Positions 6,843 to 15,010 are shown, counted from the first letter of the stretch. The stretch: 15,954 nt of DNA from Bacteroidales bacterium UBA5621 (GCA_002424525.1 DIKJ01000230.1:16885-32838); one strand, 5' to 3'. Numbers and translations: made by a program. The notes: generated by a model from the sequence alone, not told the origin.

Positions 6843-8315
6843 ATGAGAGATGTCAGGAAACTGGCGGGACAGACTATGATATACGGGCTGGGAACCATAA
6901 TTCCCAGATTCCTGCATTATGCTGTAATGACCCCCTTCTATACAAGAATATTTACTGACACCAGCGATTACGGTATAATAACCGAAATGTATGCATGGAT
7001 AGTGCTATTGCTGGTAATCCTGACATATGGGATGGAGACGGGATTTTTCAGGTTCTCACAAAAACAGGACGAAGACCCGGAGAAAGTATATAGCACTGCC
7101 CTTATAAGCCTGATGATTACATCAATGTTGTTTGTGATTGCAGTGAACATATTCATCAGGCCTGTTGCCTCACTGATGAATTACCCGGATAACACAGGTT
7201 ACATCAGGATGTTTGCGGGCATAGTAGCAATAGACGCCTTTACGGCAATCCCGTTCGCCCGTCTGAGAAAGGAGAACAAACCATTGATTTTCAGCTTGAT
7301 AAAACTGATAAACGTTTTTGTTACAATATCTCTTGTGATTTTCCTTCTCAAAATTGCTCCGGCAGTGTGGGAGAGGAGCGACGGATGGTTCAGGAGCATC
7401 TATAATCCCGAATATAAAGTTGGGTATGTTTTCGTTGCAAATCTTATATCAAGCGGTGTAACCCTGATGATCCTTATGCCGGTGATCCTTAAGGCCAGGC
7501 TTCTCTTCAGCTCATTATTGTGGCACAGAATGGTTGCATATTCCTTTCCTCTGCTTCTTGCCGGCCTGAGCGGAACGATAAACGATGTCCTTGATAAAGT
7601 GATACTGCGTAGAATGATAGGAGAGGAAGAAGGACTTGCGATCCTTGGGAAATACGGAGCCGCATATAAAATAGGGGTGTTGATGGCACTCTTTATCCAG
7701 ATGTTCAGGTTTGCAGCTGAACCATTCTTCTTTGAGAGAGCCAGGGATGCTGATGCAAAGGAAACGTATGCTTTTGTGATGAAGTATTTTGTTTTGACTA
7801 TGCTTGTAATATTTCTTGTAATTAACCTTTATCTTTCTGTAATTCAGAATATTGTACCGATTCATTATCAGGAGGCCATGGCCGTTGTTCCAATTATAAG
7901 TATGGCCTATCTTTTGTATGGAATTTATGTTAATCACAGCATATGGTATAAAATTAACGACATGACTGTTTATGCTGTTTATATTTCCGTGACGGGAGTT
8001 ATTATTACGGTTTTGATTAACATCCTGTTGATTCCGGTTTACGGTTACATGGCTTCGGCATGGGCGCATGTCGCAGCTTATGGAACGATGATTTTAATGT
8101 CATTTATACTTGCCCGGAAGTACTACAGGGTTGATTATAATGTCACAAGGTATATCCCTTATTTCATGATAGCAATCGGAATGGTAATATTCAGCCGGAC
8201 ATTCAAATACGGCAGCCTGCCAATGGAATTGTTGATTAATACAATACTATTGGGCATTTTTGTAGCCTATACCCAGGCGCAGGACAGGATACTAAATGTT
8301 TTTATACGAAGATGA
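6843..8315 (+). CDS. Polysaccharide flippase (MOP superfamily)
   Basis: A 490-residue integral membrane protein with many hydrophobic segments along its whole length, consistent with the 12-14 helices of the multidrug/oligosaccharidyl-lipid/polysaccharide (MOP) exporters (Wzx, MurJ-like). The N-terminus (AGQTMIYGLGTIIPRFLHYAVMTPFYTRIF) is typical of the polysaccharide biosynthesis protein family: an amphipathic first helix with a conserved position for the P..YT.IF motif. Such proteins move lipid-linked sugars from the inner to the outer face of the inner membrane. The substrate cannot be told from sequence, and no glycosyltransferase is nearby. The stop overlaps the next start as ATGA (8312-8315), indicating translational coupling to the TPR lipoprotein. 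It is the first gene of a four-gene envelope operon. Confidence 0.88.
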   Translation: MRDVRKLAGQTMIYGLGTIIPRFLHYAVMTPFYTRIFTDTSDYGIITEMYAWIVLLLVILTYGMETGFFRFSQKQDEDPEKVYSTALISLMITSMLFVIAVNIFIRPVASLMNYPDNTGYIRMFAGIVAIDAFTAIPFARLRKENKPLIFSLIKLINVFVTISLVIFLLKIAPAVWERSDGWFRSIYNPEYKVGYVFVANLISSGVTLMILMPVILKARLLFSSLLWHRMVAYSFPLLLAGLSGTINDVLDKVILRRMIGEEEGLAILGKYGAAYKIGVLMALFIQMFRFAAEPFFFERARDADAKETYAFVMKYFVLTMLVIFLVINLYLSVIQNIVPIHYQEAMAVVPIISMAYLLYGIYVNHSIWYKINDMTVYAVYISVTGVIITVLINILLIPVYGYMASAWAHVAAYGTMILMSFILARKYYRVDYNVTRYIPYFMIAIGMVIFSRTFKYGSLPMELLINTILLGIFVAYTQAQDRILNVFIRR

Positions 8316-10054
8316 AAGGAATGAAACATAAGATAACTATATACCTGACAGCACTCCTTGTAACTGCTGTGATATGTTTGACTGCATGCAACCGGTCAAT
8401 AGTGCCAAAGATGCTGACGGGAAGGGCTGGACAGGACTATGACATTGCAGCTTCGGATTATTTGTTTGTGGAGGCTGTGAAACAGAAGCTGATGGGAAAT
8501 GGGGGGGAGGCTCTCAAAATACTGGAACAGATTATAAGAATAAACCCTTATAACGATGCTGTCTATTATCAGATGGCCCAGATTGTTCTTAGTAACGGCG
8601 ACCTTAAGAATGGAATGAAGTATATCAAAAAAGCACTGGAGATTGATCCGGGAAATAGCTGGTATATGATGATGATAGCAGGAATTTATTACCAGCAGGG
8701 GAATATCGACAGTACAGCCATATATTATGAAAAGCTTGTCAAAAAGTATCCTGAAAGAGAGAATCTTCTGATGGCGCTGGGTAATCTCTACGCTGAAAAC
8801 AAACAGTTTGACAGGGCGGGCGAGATATTCAGCATGATTGATAAAAAATACGGTGTAAACGAAATATCCACAATTGCTCATATAAGAAGCCTGATGATGG
8901 ACGGAAAATTCAGGGAGGCGCGTGCGAAAGTCAATGAGCTGATCCAGCAGGATCCGGAGGAGATATTGTACAGGGGAATTCTTGCTGAGATATACAGGAA
9001 TGAAGGAAGAATTGATGATGCTACGGAAGTATACAGGGAACTTATGCTTGAAAAACCCGATGATCCGCAGACTCAGCTCTCTCTTTGTGAATTTATGATT
9101 GAGCAGAAGGATTTCATGGAGCTTCTTACACTGATCAACACAGTGATACTTAATGAGAATATCGCCAGGGAAGACAAAATTAACCTTATGGCTCAATTGA
9201 TCGAAATACCTGAAATCGTTACGGAACACAGGGCGGAAATTGAACTGGCAATAATGGTGCTGGAGGCAAATTATCTGAACGACGATATTATACTTCTGCT
9301 GAGGCCTGAGCTTTATGACCGTCAGAACAGACTTGATGACGCGGCCGGAAGGCTAGAGGAAATAATAAGGATGCGCCCTGATAACTATTTTGCATGGGAA
9401 AGGCTGCTGCTGATATATTACAGGTCTAAACGGTATATGGATCTTATGGTGAAGGGAGAACAGTGTGCTACCAGATTCAACCGGTCTTTTATTGCAAAAT
9501 TGCTTTACGCGGCCGGAGCGAACGAGAACCAGGAGTATGAGACAGCGCTTAATGAACTCAGAAAGGCAGAGATACTTGCAGGGGACAACAAGGATTTGCT
9601 GATTCAGGTTATGACACTCAGAGGAGATGTCTTTTACAGAATGAAAGATTTCGACAAATCCTTTGAAACTTTCGAGAAAGCACTGGAGATTGATAATGAG
9701 GATCTTACAATAATTAACAATTATACATATTTTCTGACGGAGAGGAACCTCAGATTGAGGGAAGCCGAAAAAATGGCAAAATACGTTGTCGAAAGAGATA
9801 ACACCAATACTGCATTTCTGGATACTTATGCCTGGGTACTGTATAAGAGGGGAAAAGCAAGGAGAGCGGAAAAGATCATGATCGAAATAGTTAATTCAGG
9901 GGAAGAAGATGATGCAGAATGGTATGAACACTATGGCTATATCCTCAGGAAGAGGAGAAAGTGTGCGGAAGCAATCGTTAAATGGGAATATGCGCTTAAG
10001 CTCGACAGCTCAAAGGAACATCTTGTAAAGGAGATACAGAATTGCGTAAAATAG
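8312..10054 (+). CDS. TPR-repeat lipoprotein
   Basis: A 580-residue protein with a lipoprotein signal (hydrophobic 8-22, lipobox LTAC with C26), so it is anchored in an envelope membrane facing the periplasm. Tetratricopeptide repeats of 34 residues fill most of the rest. They are clear at about 47-250, where successive units end in INPYN, IDPGN, KYPER, QDPEE and EKPDD. A second set lies in the last 150 residues (FEKALEIDNED, then LDTYAWVLYKRGKARRAEKI and YEHYGYILRKRRKCAEAI). The middle, about 255-430, is less regular. TPR solenoids act as protein docking scaffolds, so a role in holding together an envelope assembly is likely but not shown. It overlaps the flippase by four bases and the DUF4292 gene by 13. 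Confidence 0.9.
   Translation: MKGMKHKITIYLTALLVTAVICLTACNRSIVPKMLTGRAGQDYDIAASDYLFVEAVKQKLMGNGGEALKILEQIIRINPYNDAVYYQMAQIVLSNGDLKNGMKYIKKALEIDPGNSWYMMMIAGIYYQQGNIDSTAIYYEKLVKKYPERENLLMALGNLYAENKQFDRAGEIFSMIDKKYGVNEISTIAHIRSLMMDGKFREARAKVNELIQQDPEEILYRGILAEIYRNEGRIDDATEVYRELMLEKPDDPQTQLSLCEFMIEQKDFMELLTLINTVILNENIAREDKINLMAQLIEIPEIVTEHRAEIELAIMVLEANYLNDDIILLLRPELYDRQNRLDDAAGRLEEIIRMRPDNYFAWERLLLIYYRSKRYMDLMVKGEQCATRFNRSFIAKLLYAAGANENQEYETALNELRKAEILAGDNKDLLIQVMTLRGDVFYRMKDFDKSFETFEKALEIDNEDLTIINNYTYFLTERNLRLREAEKMAKYVVERDNTNTAFLDTYAWVLYKRGKARRAEKIMIEIVNSGEEDDAEWYEHYGYILRKRRKCAEAIVKWEYALKLDSSKEHLVKEIQNCVK
10028..10033 (+). promoter_or_regulatory. Shine-Dalgarno site for a TTG start
   Basis: AAGGAG lies eight bases before the TTG at 10042. 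No ATG or GTG lies before the lipoprotein signal in that frame, so this strong site, unusual in a genome with few Shine-Dalgarno motifs, decides the start of the DUF4292 gene. Confidence 0.65.
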
Positions 10055-10806
10055 TATATATACTGATTATAGCGTCAGCAATTATCGGTGGATGCTCTGC
10101 ATTAAAAAGAACTGGTGCAGGGAAGATTCAACCCTCTGAAGAAGCCAGTGGAGCGATTCTGACAGATGTGATCAGAAACAATATTTCAAATTATGGTTTT
10201 AATATCAGCAGGGCGGACATTACTTATTCAATAGATGGAGTATCAGGAAAATTGACAGCCGGAATTAAAAGCAAAGGGCGCGACACACTGTTAGTTTCGG
10301 TGAGACATACAACTGGTGTAGAGATAGCAAGGATATTTCTCACCGCTGATACATTATTAATTAATGACCGGATCAACAGACGGGTAATGTATGGAGATCC
10401 TGAATATCTTGAAAAGAGATACGGTATTGAGAGAAACATGATAATGCTTGTACTGGGAGACATTTTTCTGATGCAGGTTGACAGAAACAGAAACGAAAAT
10501 TGTCAGAAGGGAATATTATCAATGCAGACAAGGCTTGAAGATGGAAGAATTAATTATGAAATAGACTGTAAATTAAGGAAGATTACCGGTGCAAATCTGA
10601 GCAGGGCTTCTACAAATGACAGGATTACAATTAGATACAAGAATTTTATTAAGAGAGGCAATCATTATATTCCCGGCAGGATTGAGGTGGAAGATATGAA
10701 GAATAAAGCTGTAATAAGGGTGGAGATCAGAAGCGTTGAAATACCCTGGAAGGGAAATATAGAATTTGTACATGGAACAAGATATAAAATTATGCGTATA
10801 AAGTGA
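10042..10806 (+). CDS. DUF4292 lipoprotein
   Basis: A 254-residue protein with a lipoprotein signal: MRKIVYILIIASAIIGGC, with C18 in the lipobox IGGC. The body is rich in alternating beta strands, with pairs such as ADITYSIDGVSGKLTAGI and DTLLVSVRHTTGVEIARIFLTADTLLINDRINRRVMYG. That pattern and the operon position fit the DUF4292 family of Bacteroidota. The fold may resemble the half-barrel of LolA/LolB lipoprotein carriers, which would suggest binding of a lipid or lipoprotein, but this is inference. Translation starts at TTG (10042) behind a good AAGGAG site, inside the last 13 bases of the TPR gene. Its stop overlaps the GTG of the next gene (GTGA). The function has not been established as far as I know. 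Confidence 0.8.
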   Translation: MRKIVYILIIASAIIGGCSALKRTGAGKIQPSEEASGAILTDVIRNNISNYGFNISRADITYSIDGVSGKLTAGIKSKGRDTLLVSVRHTTGVEIARIFLTADTLLINDRINRRVMYGDPEYLEKRYGIERNMIMLVLGDIFLMQVDRNRNENCQKGILSMQTRLEDGRINYEIDCKLRKITGANLSRASTNDRITIRYKNFIKRGNHYIPGRIEVEDMKNKAVIRVEIRSVEIPWKGNIEFVHGTRYKIMRIK

Positions 10807-11987
10807 AGTTATTGATTAATACATTGAGTCTTCTATTCATACTTTGCCCTGTGCTGTACGGTCAGGGCAGGGCTGAACTGGAACAGCAGAGAAAGAAAAC
10901 GCTGGAAGAGATAGAATACGTTGACAATATGATAAAGACAACGACGAAGCAAAGAAGTGAAGGCGTAAGCGATCTTAGAATAATCGGAAGCAAACTCAAT
11001 ATGAGGACAAGTGTTATAAAGGGTATGCAGGATGAGATAACACTTATTAATGAAAGAATTGAGATGAATGCACTGGCGATTGATATGATGGAGAGCGATC
11101 TGCAATTTTTAAGAAAAGAGTATGCAAATTCAATAGTGAATTCATATAAGACCGGAAAAGTAAACACAAGCTTGATTTATGTATTGTCAGCAAGGGATTT
11201 TAACCAGGGATACAAACGGCTGAAGTACCTTCAGCAATTTGCTAAATACAGGAGAAGTGAAGCCGAGATCATAAGTGAGATAAAAAGCCAGATCGAGACC
11301 TCACGAATAAAGCTTGAGACGGACCTTGCAAAAATTTCAGACCTGAAAAGACGCGAGGAGCAACAAAAGAACCTGCTTGATGCGGAACGGATACGAACGC
11401 AAAGACTTGTACAGACCCTGAGTACAAGGGAAAAACAGCTTCAGAGGGATCTGGAGGAAAAGAGAAGGATAGCCCGGAGGATCGAAAACGAAATAGCAAG
11501 AATAATTGAAGAGGAGAGAAAGAAGAGCCTGATTTCTGACATGACTCCTGAAATGAAACTGATCAGTGATAATTTTGCCGAAAACAAGGGAAGATTGCCA
11601 TGGCCGGTAGAAAGAGGTGTAATAACGGCTAAATTCGGGATCCAGAACCACCCGGTTTTAAAGAATGTTACAGAAAACAATATAGGAATTGATATAACTT
11701 CAGCGGGTCAGACAGATGTGAGAAGCGTTTTCAGGGGGGAAGTTTCAAAGGTTTTTTCGCTTACAGGGGCTAACTGGACAATAATAATAACACACGGGAA
11801 GTATTTCACGGTTTATCAGAATCTGGTCGATGTTAAGGTCAGGCAAGGACAGAAAGTGGAGACTAAGGAAGTGATAGGAAGGGTTTTTTATGATAAGGAT
11901 AACGGTAACAGGTCAGTAATGAAATTCATGATCTTTGACGAAAGGGTAAAACTCGATCCGGAATTGTGGATTACGGGAAAAAATTAG
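10803..11987 (+). CDS. EnvC-like murein hydrolase activator, degenerate LytM/M23 domain
   Basis: A 394-residue exported protein (signal peptide about 1-20, ending VLYGQG). It has long charged coiled coils (about 24-110 and 150-245) and a C-terminal LytM/M23 domain (about 264-390). This is the EnvC layout, in which the coiled coil controls and the LytM domain activates cell-wall amidases during division. The catalytic zinc ligands appear lost. The usual H.GIDI is N293-I-G-I-D297, so only the Asp remains. The YxHL site is YQNL (N340), and the LHFEI site is MKFMI (K374). It is therefore probably an activator and not an enzyme, as in E. coli EnvC. It starts with GTG at 10803, overlapping the DUF4292 stop by four bases, and is the last gene of the envelope operon. 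Confidence 0.85.
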   Translation: MKLLINTLSLLFILCPVLYGQGRAELEQQRKKTLEEIEYVDNMIKTTTKQRSEGVSDLRIIGSKLNMRTSVIKGMQDEITLINERIEMNALAIDMMESDLQFLRKEYANSIVNSYKTGKVNTSLIYVLSARDFNQGYKRLKYLQQFAKYRRSEAEIISEIKSQIETSRIKLETDLAKISDLKRREEQQKNLLDAERIRTQRLVQTLSTREKQLQRDLEEKRRIARRIENEIARIIEEERKKSLISDMTPEMKLISDNFAENKGRLPWPVERGVITAKFGIQNHPVLKNVTENNIGIDITSAGQTDVRSVFRGEVSKVFSLTGANWTIIITHGKYFTVYQNLVDVKVRQGQKVETKEVIGRVFYDKDNGNRSVMKFMIFDERVKLDPELWITGKN

Positions 11988-12030
11988 AAATTGCATCAGA
12001 AAATGTTGGGGAAATTTTAAGAGCTCTATC

Positions 12031-12444
12031 ATGACACAACTCTATAAGAGACTCAAGATTGAATCGGTAATGGCTAACATGAGAATAGTTGAAAAAGCCA
12101 TTGATGAGGTTACTGCTTCGCTCGGAATAAAAGCAGATGATTATGGGAAGATTCTTGTCGCAACACTGGAAGCTGTTAATAATGCGATTACACATGGGAA
12201 CAAGACAAACCCGGAGAAGATGGTAGATGTGGAAATAAAATATGAAAGAAACAAGATATTTATTACCGTCACTGACGAGGGACCAGGATTTGATCCTGAG
12301 TCTGTGCCGGACCCGACAAAACCGGAAAATATCGAGGAACTAAGCGGCAGAGGCGTCTTTCTGATGTCGAAGCTTGCCGACAAGATTGACTTCAATAAAA
12401 AGGGAAACAGTGTTACAATGACATTCAGGGAGGTGGGCGCTTGA
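12031..12444 (+). CDS. RsbW/SpoIIAB-like ATP-binding regulator
   Basis: A 137-residue protein made of a single GHKL (HATPase_c_2) domain. The N box is E47..NN51..THGN57, the G1 box is DEGPGF (82-87), and the G2 region is SGRGVFLM (105-112). In the RsbW/SpoIIAB family such proteins bind or phosphorylate an anti-anti-sigma partner, or hold a sigma factor. No STAS-domain or sigma gene is in the window, so the partner is unknown. An alternative start at the Met of VMANMR (residue 14) is possible, but the longer form fits the family's first strand better. The gene begins 43 bases after the EnvC-like gene and overlaps ybeY as TTGA, so it is coupled to ybeY and mnmG. Confidence 0.85.
   Translation: MTQLYKRLKIESVMANMRIVEKAIDEVTASLGIKADDYGKILVATLEAVNNAITHGNKTNPEKMVDVEIKYERNKIFITVTDEGPGFDPESVPDPTKPENIEELSGRGVFLMSKLADKIDFNKKGNSVTMTFREVGA
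12428..12434 (+). promoter_or_regulatory. Shine-Dalgarno site for the ybeY TTG start
   Basis: GGGAGGT lies six bases before the TTG at 12441 and supports this rare start codon, placed within the TTGA overlap with the upstream stop codon. Confidence 0.6.
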
Positions 12445-12884
12445 GCGTAAGAATATTCTATGACGGAGTAAAGGAGAGGATTAGCAAGCCGGCTGGTATT
12501 AAGGAATTAGTGAAAGAGGTCGTCAGGGATGAATACAGAACACCTGGTGACCTTGATTTTATATTGACGACAGATGAAGAACTGTTAAAGATTAACAGGG
12601 AATTCCTTAAACATGATTATCTTACAGATGTCATTGCATTTAACTACAGTTGGGCGAAAGTTGTTGAAGGGGAGATATATATTAGTTACGAAACTGTAAG
12701 GAAGAACAGCAGTAAGTATGGTGTGACAGTAAAGGAAGAGTTAGTACGGGTGATGATACATGGTGTGCTTCATCTGTGTGGCTATGATGACAGCAATGAA
12801 GAGTTACGGGAAGTTATGAGGAAGAAAGAGGATGTCTGGATAGAGAAGTATTTTGGAGGAAGATGGAATTCAGGTACGATATAA
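12441..12884 (+). CDS. ybeY: Endoribonuclease / rRNA maturation factor YbeY
   Basis: YbeY is a metal-dependent endoribonuclease needed for 16S rRNA 3' end processing and ribosome quality control. The 147-residue protein has the family landmarks LTTDEELLKINREFLKHDYLTDVIAF (42-67) and the metal motif HGVLHLCGYDD (107-117). H107 and H111 are present, but the third metal histidine of the H-x3-H-x5-H motif is D117. Asp can bind metal, and I recall this kind of change in other Bacteroidota YbeY proteins, so it need not mean loss of activity. Translation starts with TTG behind a strong GGGAGGT site. The last 22 bases overlap the start of mnmG. Confidence 0.92.
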   Translation: MSVRIFYDGVKERISKPAGIKELVKEVVRDEYRTPGDLDFILTTDEELLKINREFLKHDYLTDVIAFNYSWAKVVEGEIYISYETVRKNSSKYGVTVKEELVRVMIHGVLHLCGYDDSNEELREVMRKKEDVWIEKYFGGRWNSGTI

Positions 12885-14737
12885 TCGTTGTGGGAGGGGG
12901 GCACGCTGGCTGTGAAGCTGCACATGCCGCGGCCAGGATGGGTGCGCGGACACTGCTGGTTACTATGGATATGACGAAAATAGCGCAGATGTCATGCAAT
13001 CCGGCAATGGGTGGTATTGCGAAGGGTCAGATAGTGAGGGAAATAGATGCTCTGGGGGGTTGCAGCGGCCTGGTCACCGACAGAAGCATGATACAGTACA
13101 GAATGCTGAACAAATCAAAGGGACCCGCTATGTGGAGCCCGCGGGCGCAGTGCGACAGACAGAGATTTACAATAGAATGGCGGAAGATACTGGAAAGTAC
13201 GGATAACCTTTATATTTGGCAGGAGGAGGCAATATCACTGATAAAAGGAGAGGGTGGAATCGAAGGGGTGGAAACAACATTTGGAACAAAGTTCTATGCA
13301 TCAGCCGTAATCCTTACTAACGGTACTTTCCTTAACGCACTTATGCATGTGGGTTTTAATAGAATTATGGGTGGAAGGTCGGGCGACAGGGCTTCGACAG
13401 GGCTGAGCGACCAGCTTGCAGAGATGGGATTTACAGTCGAGAGAATGAAGACAGGAACAAGTGCGCGAATAGACGGAAGAACGATAGATTTCAGCAAGAT
13501 GGTTGAACAGAGAGGAGATGAGGATGGAAGAACATTTTCTTATCTGACCGGGAAAACAGAAATCAGTGATCAGAAAAGCTGTTTCATTACACATACTAAC
13601 AGCGAGGTTCATGAGATAATTGAACAGGGATTGAAATATAGCCCCCTTTATCAGGGCATTATCAGGGGAAGAGGTCCGCGTTACTGCCCAAGCATAGAAG
13701 ATAAGGTTGTTACTTTCAGGGAGAAGGATGCACATCAGCTCTTTATTGAACCGGAAGGGAGGGAGACGATAGAATATTATGTTAATGGTTTCGCAAGCAG
13801 TCTGCCGCTGGAGTATCAGCTGAAAGCGTTGAAAAAGGTGAAAGGACTTGAGAATATTGAAGTTTTCAGACCGGGATACGCCATAGAATATGATTTCTTT
13901 CAGCCGACCCAATTGAAACACACACTGGAGACAAAAAGAGCTGAAAATCTTTATTTCGCGGGCCAGATTAACGGAACTACTGGTTATGAGGAAGCCGGGG
14001 CGCAGGGTTTAATGGCAGGAATTAATGCTGTAAGAAAATTAAGGGGGGGGGAGCCGTTTATACTTGGCCGTGAGGAAGCATACATAGGTGTACTTATCGA
14101 TGACCTGGTAACAAAGGGCGTAGACGAGCCTTACAGAATGTTTACATCAAGGGCAGAGTACAGAATCCTGCTGCGACAGGATAATGCCGATGAGAGGCTG
14201 ACCAGAAAAGGATTTAACCTGGGACTTGCTGGAAAGGAGAGGATGGAAAAACTCGCGAGAAAGGAGAAAATGACGGAGGAGATTGTAGGTTTTCTCAGGA
14301 CAAGTAGCGTGACTCCGGATGAGATCAATAGCTTTCTTGAAGAAAAGGGCACGAAGGGGATAACACAAAAGCTTAAGGCTATATCAATCGCAACAAGACC
14401 TGAGGTTGAAATTGGAGATCTTCTTGAAATGTTAAGAGATTCCGGAAATCTGAGTTTTTATAGATCAGATATTAAGGAGGAGATCATTGAATCAGCTCAG
14501 ATTAGGATAAAATATGAGGGATATATTTCGAGAGAGAAAATAGTTGCGGATAAAATAAAACGGCTTGAAAGCCTTAGGATACCTGAAGATATTGATTACT
14601 CGGAGCTGGTCTCAATTTCAACGGAGGGAAGGCAGAAGCTCGGAAGGATAAGGCCATCAACAATAGGACAGGCGCAAAGGATAAGCGGAGTATCTCCGGC
14701 GGACATCAGTATCTTGCTGTTATACCTGGGGAGATAG
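12863..14737 (+). CDS. mnmG: tRNA uridine-5-carboxymethylaminomethyl modification enzyme MnmG (GidA)
   Basis: MnmG, with MnmE, builds the cmnm5 group on wobble uridine 34 of several tRNAs using FAD, NADH and methylene-tetrahydrofolate. The 624-residue protein is full length for the family. Visible parts are the FAD-binding GGGHAGCEAA (11-20), SCNPAMGGIAKGQIVREIDALGG (44-66, with the conserved C45), MGGRSGDRASTGLS (169-182), GPRYCPSIEDKVV (271-283, with the catalytic C275), and the second FAD motif NGTTGYEEAGAQGLMAGIN (370-388). A helical C-terminal domain follows (about 440-624), ending in RPSTIGQAQRISGVSPADISILL. The start ATG follows GGAGGA by two bases and lies inside ybeY. A parS-like palindrome begins two bases after the stop, matching the frequent location of gidA near oriC and parS. 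Confidence 0.97.
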   Translation: MEFRYDIIVVGGGHAGCEAAHAAARMGARTLLVTMDMTKIAQMSCNPAMGGIAKGQIVREIDALGGCSGLVTDRSMIQYRMLNKSKGPAMWSPRAQCDRQRFTIEWRKILESTDNLYIWQEEAISLIKGEGGIEGVETTFGTKFYASAVILTNGTFLNALMHVGFNRIMGGRSGDRASTGLSDQLAEMGFTVERMKTGTSARIDGRTIDFSKMVEQRGDEDGRTFSYLTGKTEISDQKSCFITHTNSEVHEIIEQGLKYSPLYQGIIRGRGPRYCPSIEDKVVTFREKDAHQLFIEPEGRETIEYYVNGFASSLPLEYQLKALKKVKGLENIEVFRPGYAIEYDFFQPTQLKHTLETKRAENLYFAGQINGTTGYEEAGAQGLMAGINAVRKLRGGEPFILGREEAYIGVLIDDLVTKGVDEPYRMFTSRAEYRILLRQDNADERLTRKGFNLGLAGKERMEKLARKEKMTEEIVGFLRTSSVTPDEINSFLEEKGTKGITQKLKAISIATRPEVEIGDLLEMLRDSGNLSFYRSDIKEEIIESAQIRIKYEGYISREKIVADKIKRLESLRIPEDIDYSELVSISTEGRQKLGRIRPSTIGQAQRISGVSPADISILLLYLGR

Positions 14738-14739
14738 AA

Positions 14740-14755
14740 TGTTCCACGTGGAACA
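14740..14755. other. parS: parS site (ParB-binding centromere), perfect palindrome
   Basis: TGTTCCACGTGGAACA is a perfect 16-base palindrome that fits the ParB-binding consensus TGTTNCACGTGNAACA at every fixed position. It lies immediately after the mnmG stop codon. In known systems ParB loads here as a CTP-dependent clamp, spreads along the DNA, and directs origin segregation with ParA and SMC. parA and parB are not in the window. Confidence 0.85.
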
Positions 14756-14768
14756 ATTCGTTTTAATG

Positions 14769-14794
14769 ATATTAGTATTTTAATATTAGTATTT
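14769..14794. repeat. Short direct repeat ATATTAGTATTT x2
   Basis: The 12-base unit ATATTAGTATTT occurs at 14769-14780 and again at 14783-14794, separated by two bases, in the AT-rich stretch just after the first parS site. Confidence 0.6.
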
Positions 14795-14825
14795 ACTAAT
14801 TAAGCAACTATCTGGCTTTTTTTTA
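14785..14825 (+). terminator. Weak terminator-like structure after mnmG
   Basis: ATTAGT (14785-14790) can pair with ACTAAT (14795-14800) around an ATTT loop. A run of eight T begins about 16 bases later (14817-14824). The stem is all A/T-rich and not next to the T-run, so this is only a possible terminator for the ybeY-mnmG group. Confidence 0.25.
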
Positions 14826-14826
14826 A

Positions 14827-14858
14827 GGTCATTGCGGGGAGCGCAGCGACGAAGCAAA
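14827..14858 (+). repeat. Palindromic intergenic repeat, copy 1
   Basis: A 32-base unit running from GGTCATTGC through GGGGAGCGCAGCGAC to GAAGCAAA. An identical copy starts 66 bases later (14893-14924). The wording resembles the widespread family of non-coding repeats of the form TCATTGCGAGnAGCGAAGCGACGAAGCAAT seen scattered in many bacterial genomes; this comparison is from memory. Confidence 0.8.
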
Positions 14859-14868
14859 GCTGTGCTTT
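14856..14868. repeat. Small hairpin AAAGC-TGT-GCTTT
   Basis: A five-base stem (14856-14860 with 14864-14868) around a TGT loop at the junction between repeat copy 1 and the spacer before copy 2. Confidence 0.4.
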
Positions 14869-14892
14869 GAAAAGCGGTCCTATTGAGTGCAG

Positions 14893-15010
14893 GGTCATTG
14901 CGGGGAGCGCAGCGACGAAGCAAACTCTGGGATTAACAGAAGACTAGCTTAACAAAGTCTAAGGTAGATCTGAAGGATTGCTTCTACCGCTTCGCGGTAA
15001 TGCAATGACC
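14893..15010. mobile_element. MITE-like palindromic element with inverted ends
   Basis: The left end repeats the 32-base unit (14893-14924). The right end, 14978-15010, is its inverted counterpart: TTGCTTC (14979-14985 region) and GCAATGACC (15002-15010) are exact complements of GAAGCAA and GGTCATTGC. The segment at 14985-14999 in the right end has its own hairpin, TACCGC-TTC-GCGGTA. AGACT (14941-14945) and AGTCT (14956-14960) can pair in the centre. The whole 118 bases can fold into one long stem and carry no reading frame, as expected for a non-autonomous element mobilised in trans or for a REP-like element. No clear target-site duplication is visible. Confidence 0.5.

Noticed and set aside
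8396..9229. 277-residue minus-strand frame opposite the TPR gene
   Set aside because: The plus strand encodes clear TPR units with a lipoprotein signal; the antisense frame shows no motif or start signal.
13301..13921. 206-residue minus-strand frame opposite mnmG
   Set aside because: mnmG is highly conserved through this region; the frame is a shadow.
14827..15010. CRISPR array from the two 32-base direct repeats
   Set aside because: Only two direct copies, a 34-base spacer that itself holds a hairpin, an inverted third copy, and no cas gene nearby.
14927..15010. tRNA-like or small RNA gene in the repeat region because of its stems
   Set aside because: The stems are explained by the inverted ends of the repeat element; no cloverleaf, anticodon loop or promoter is apparent.
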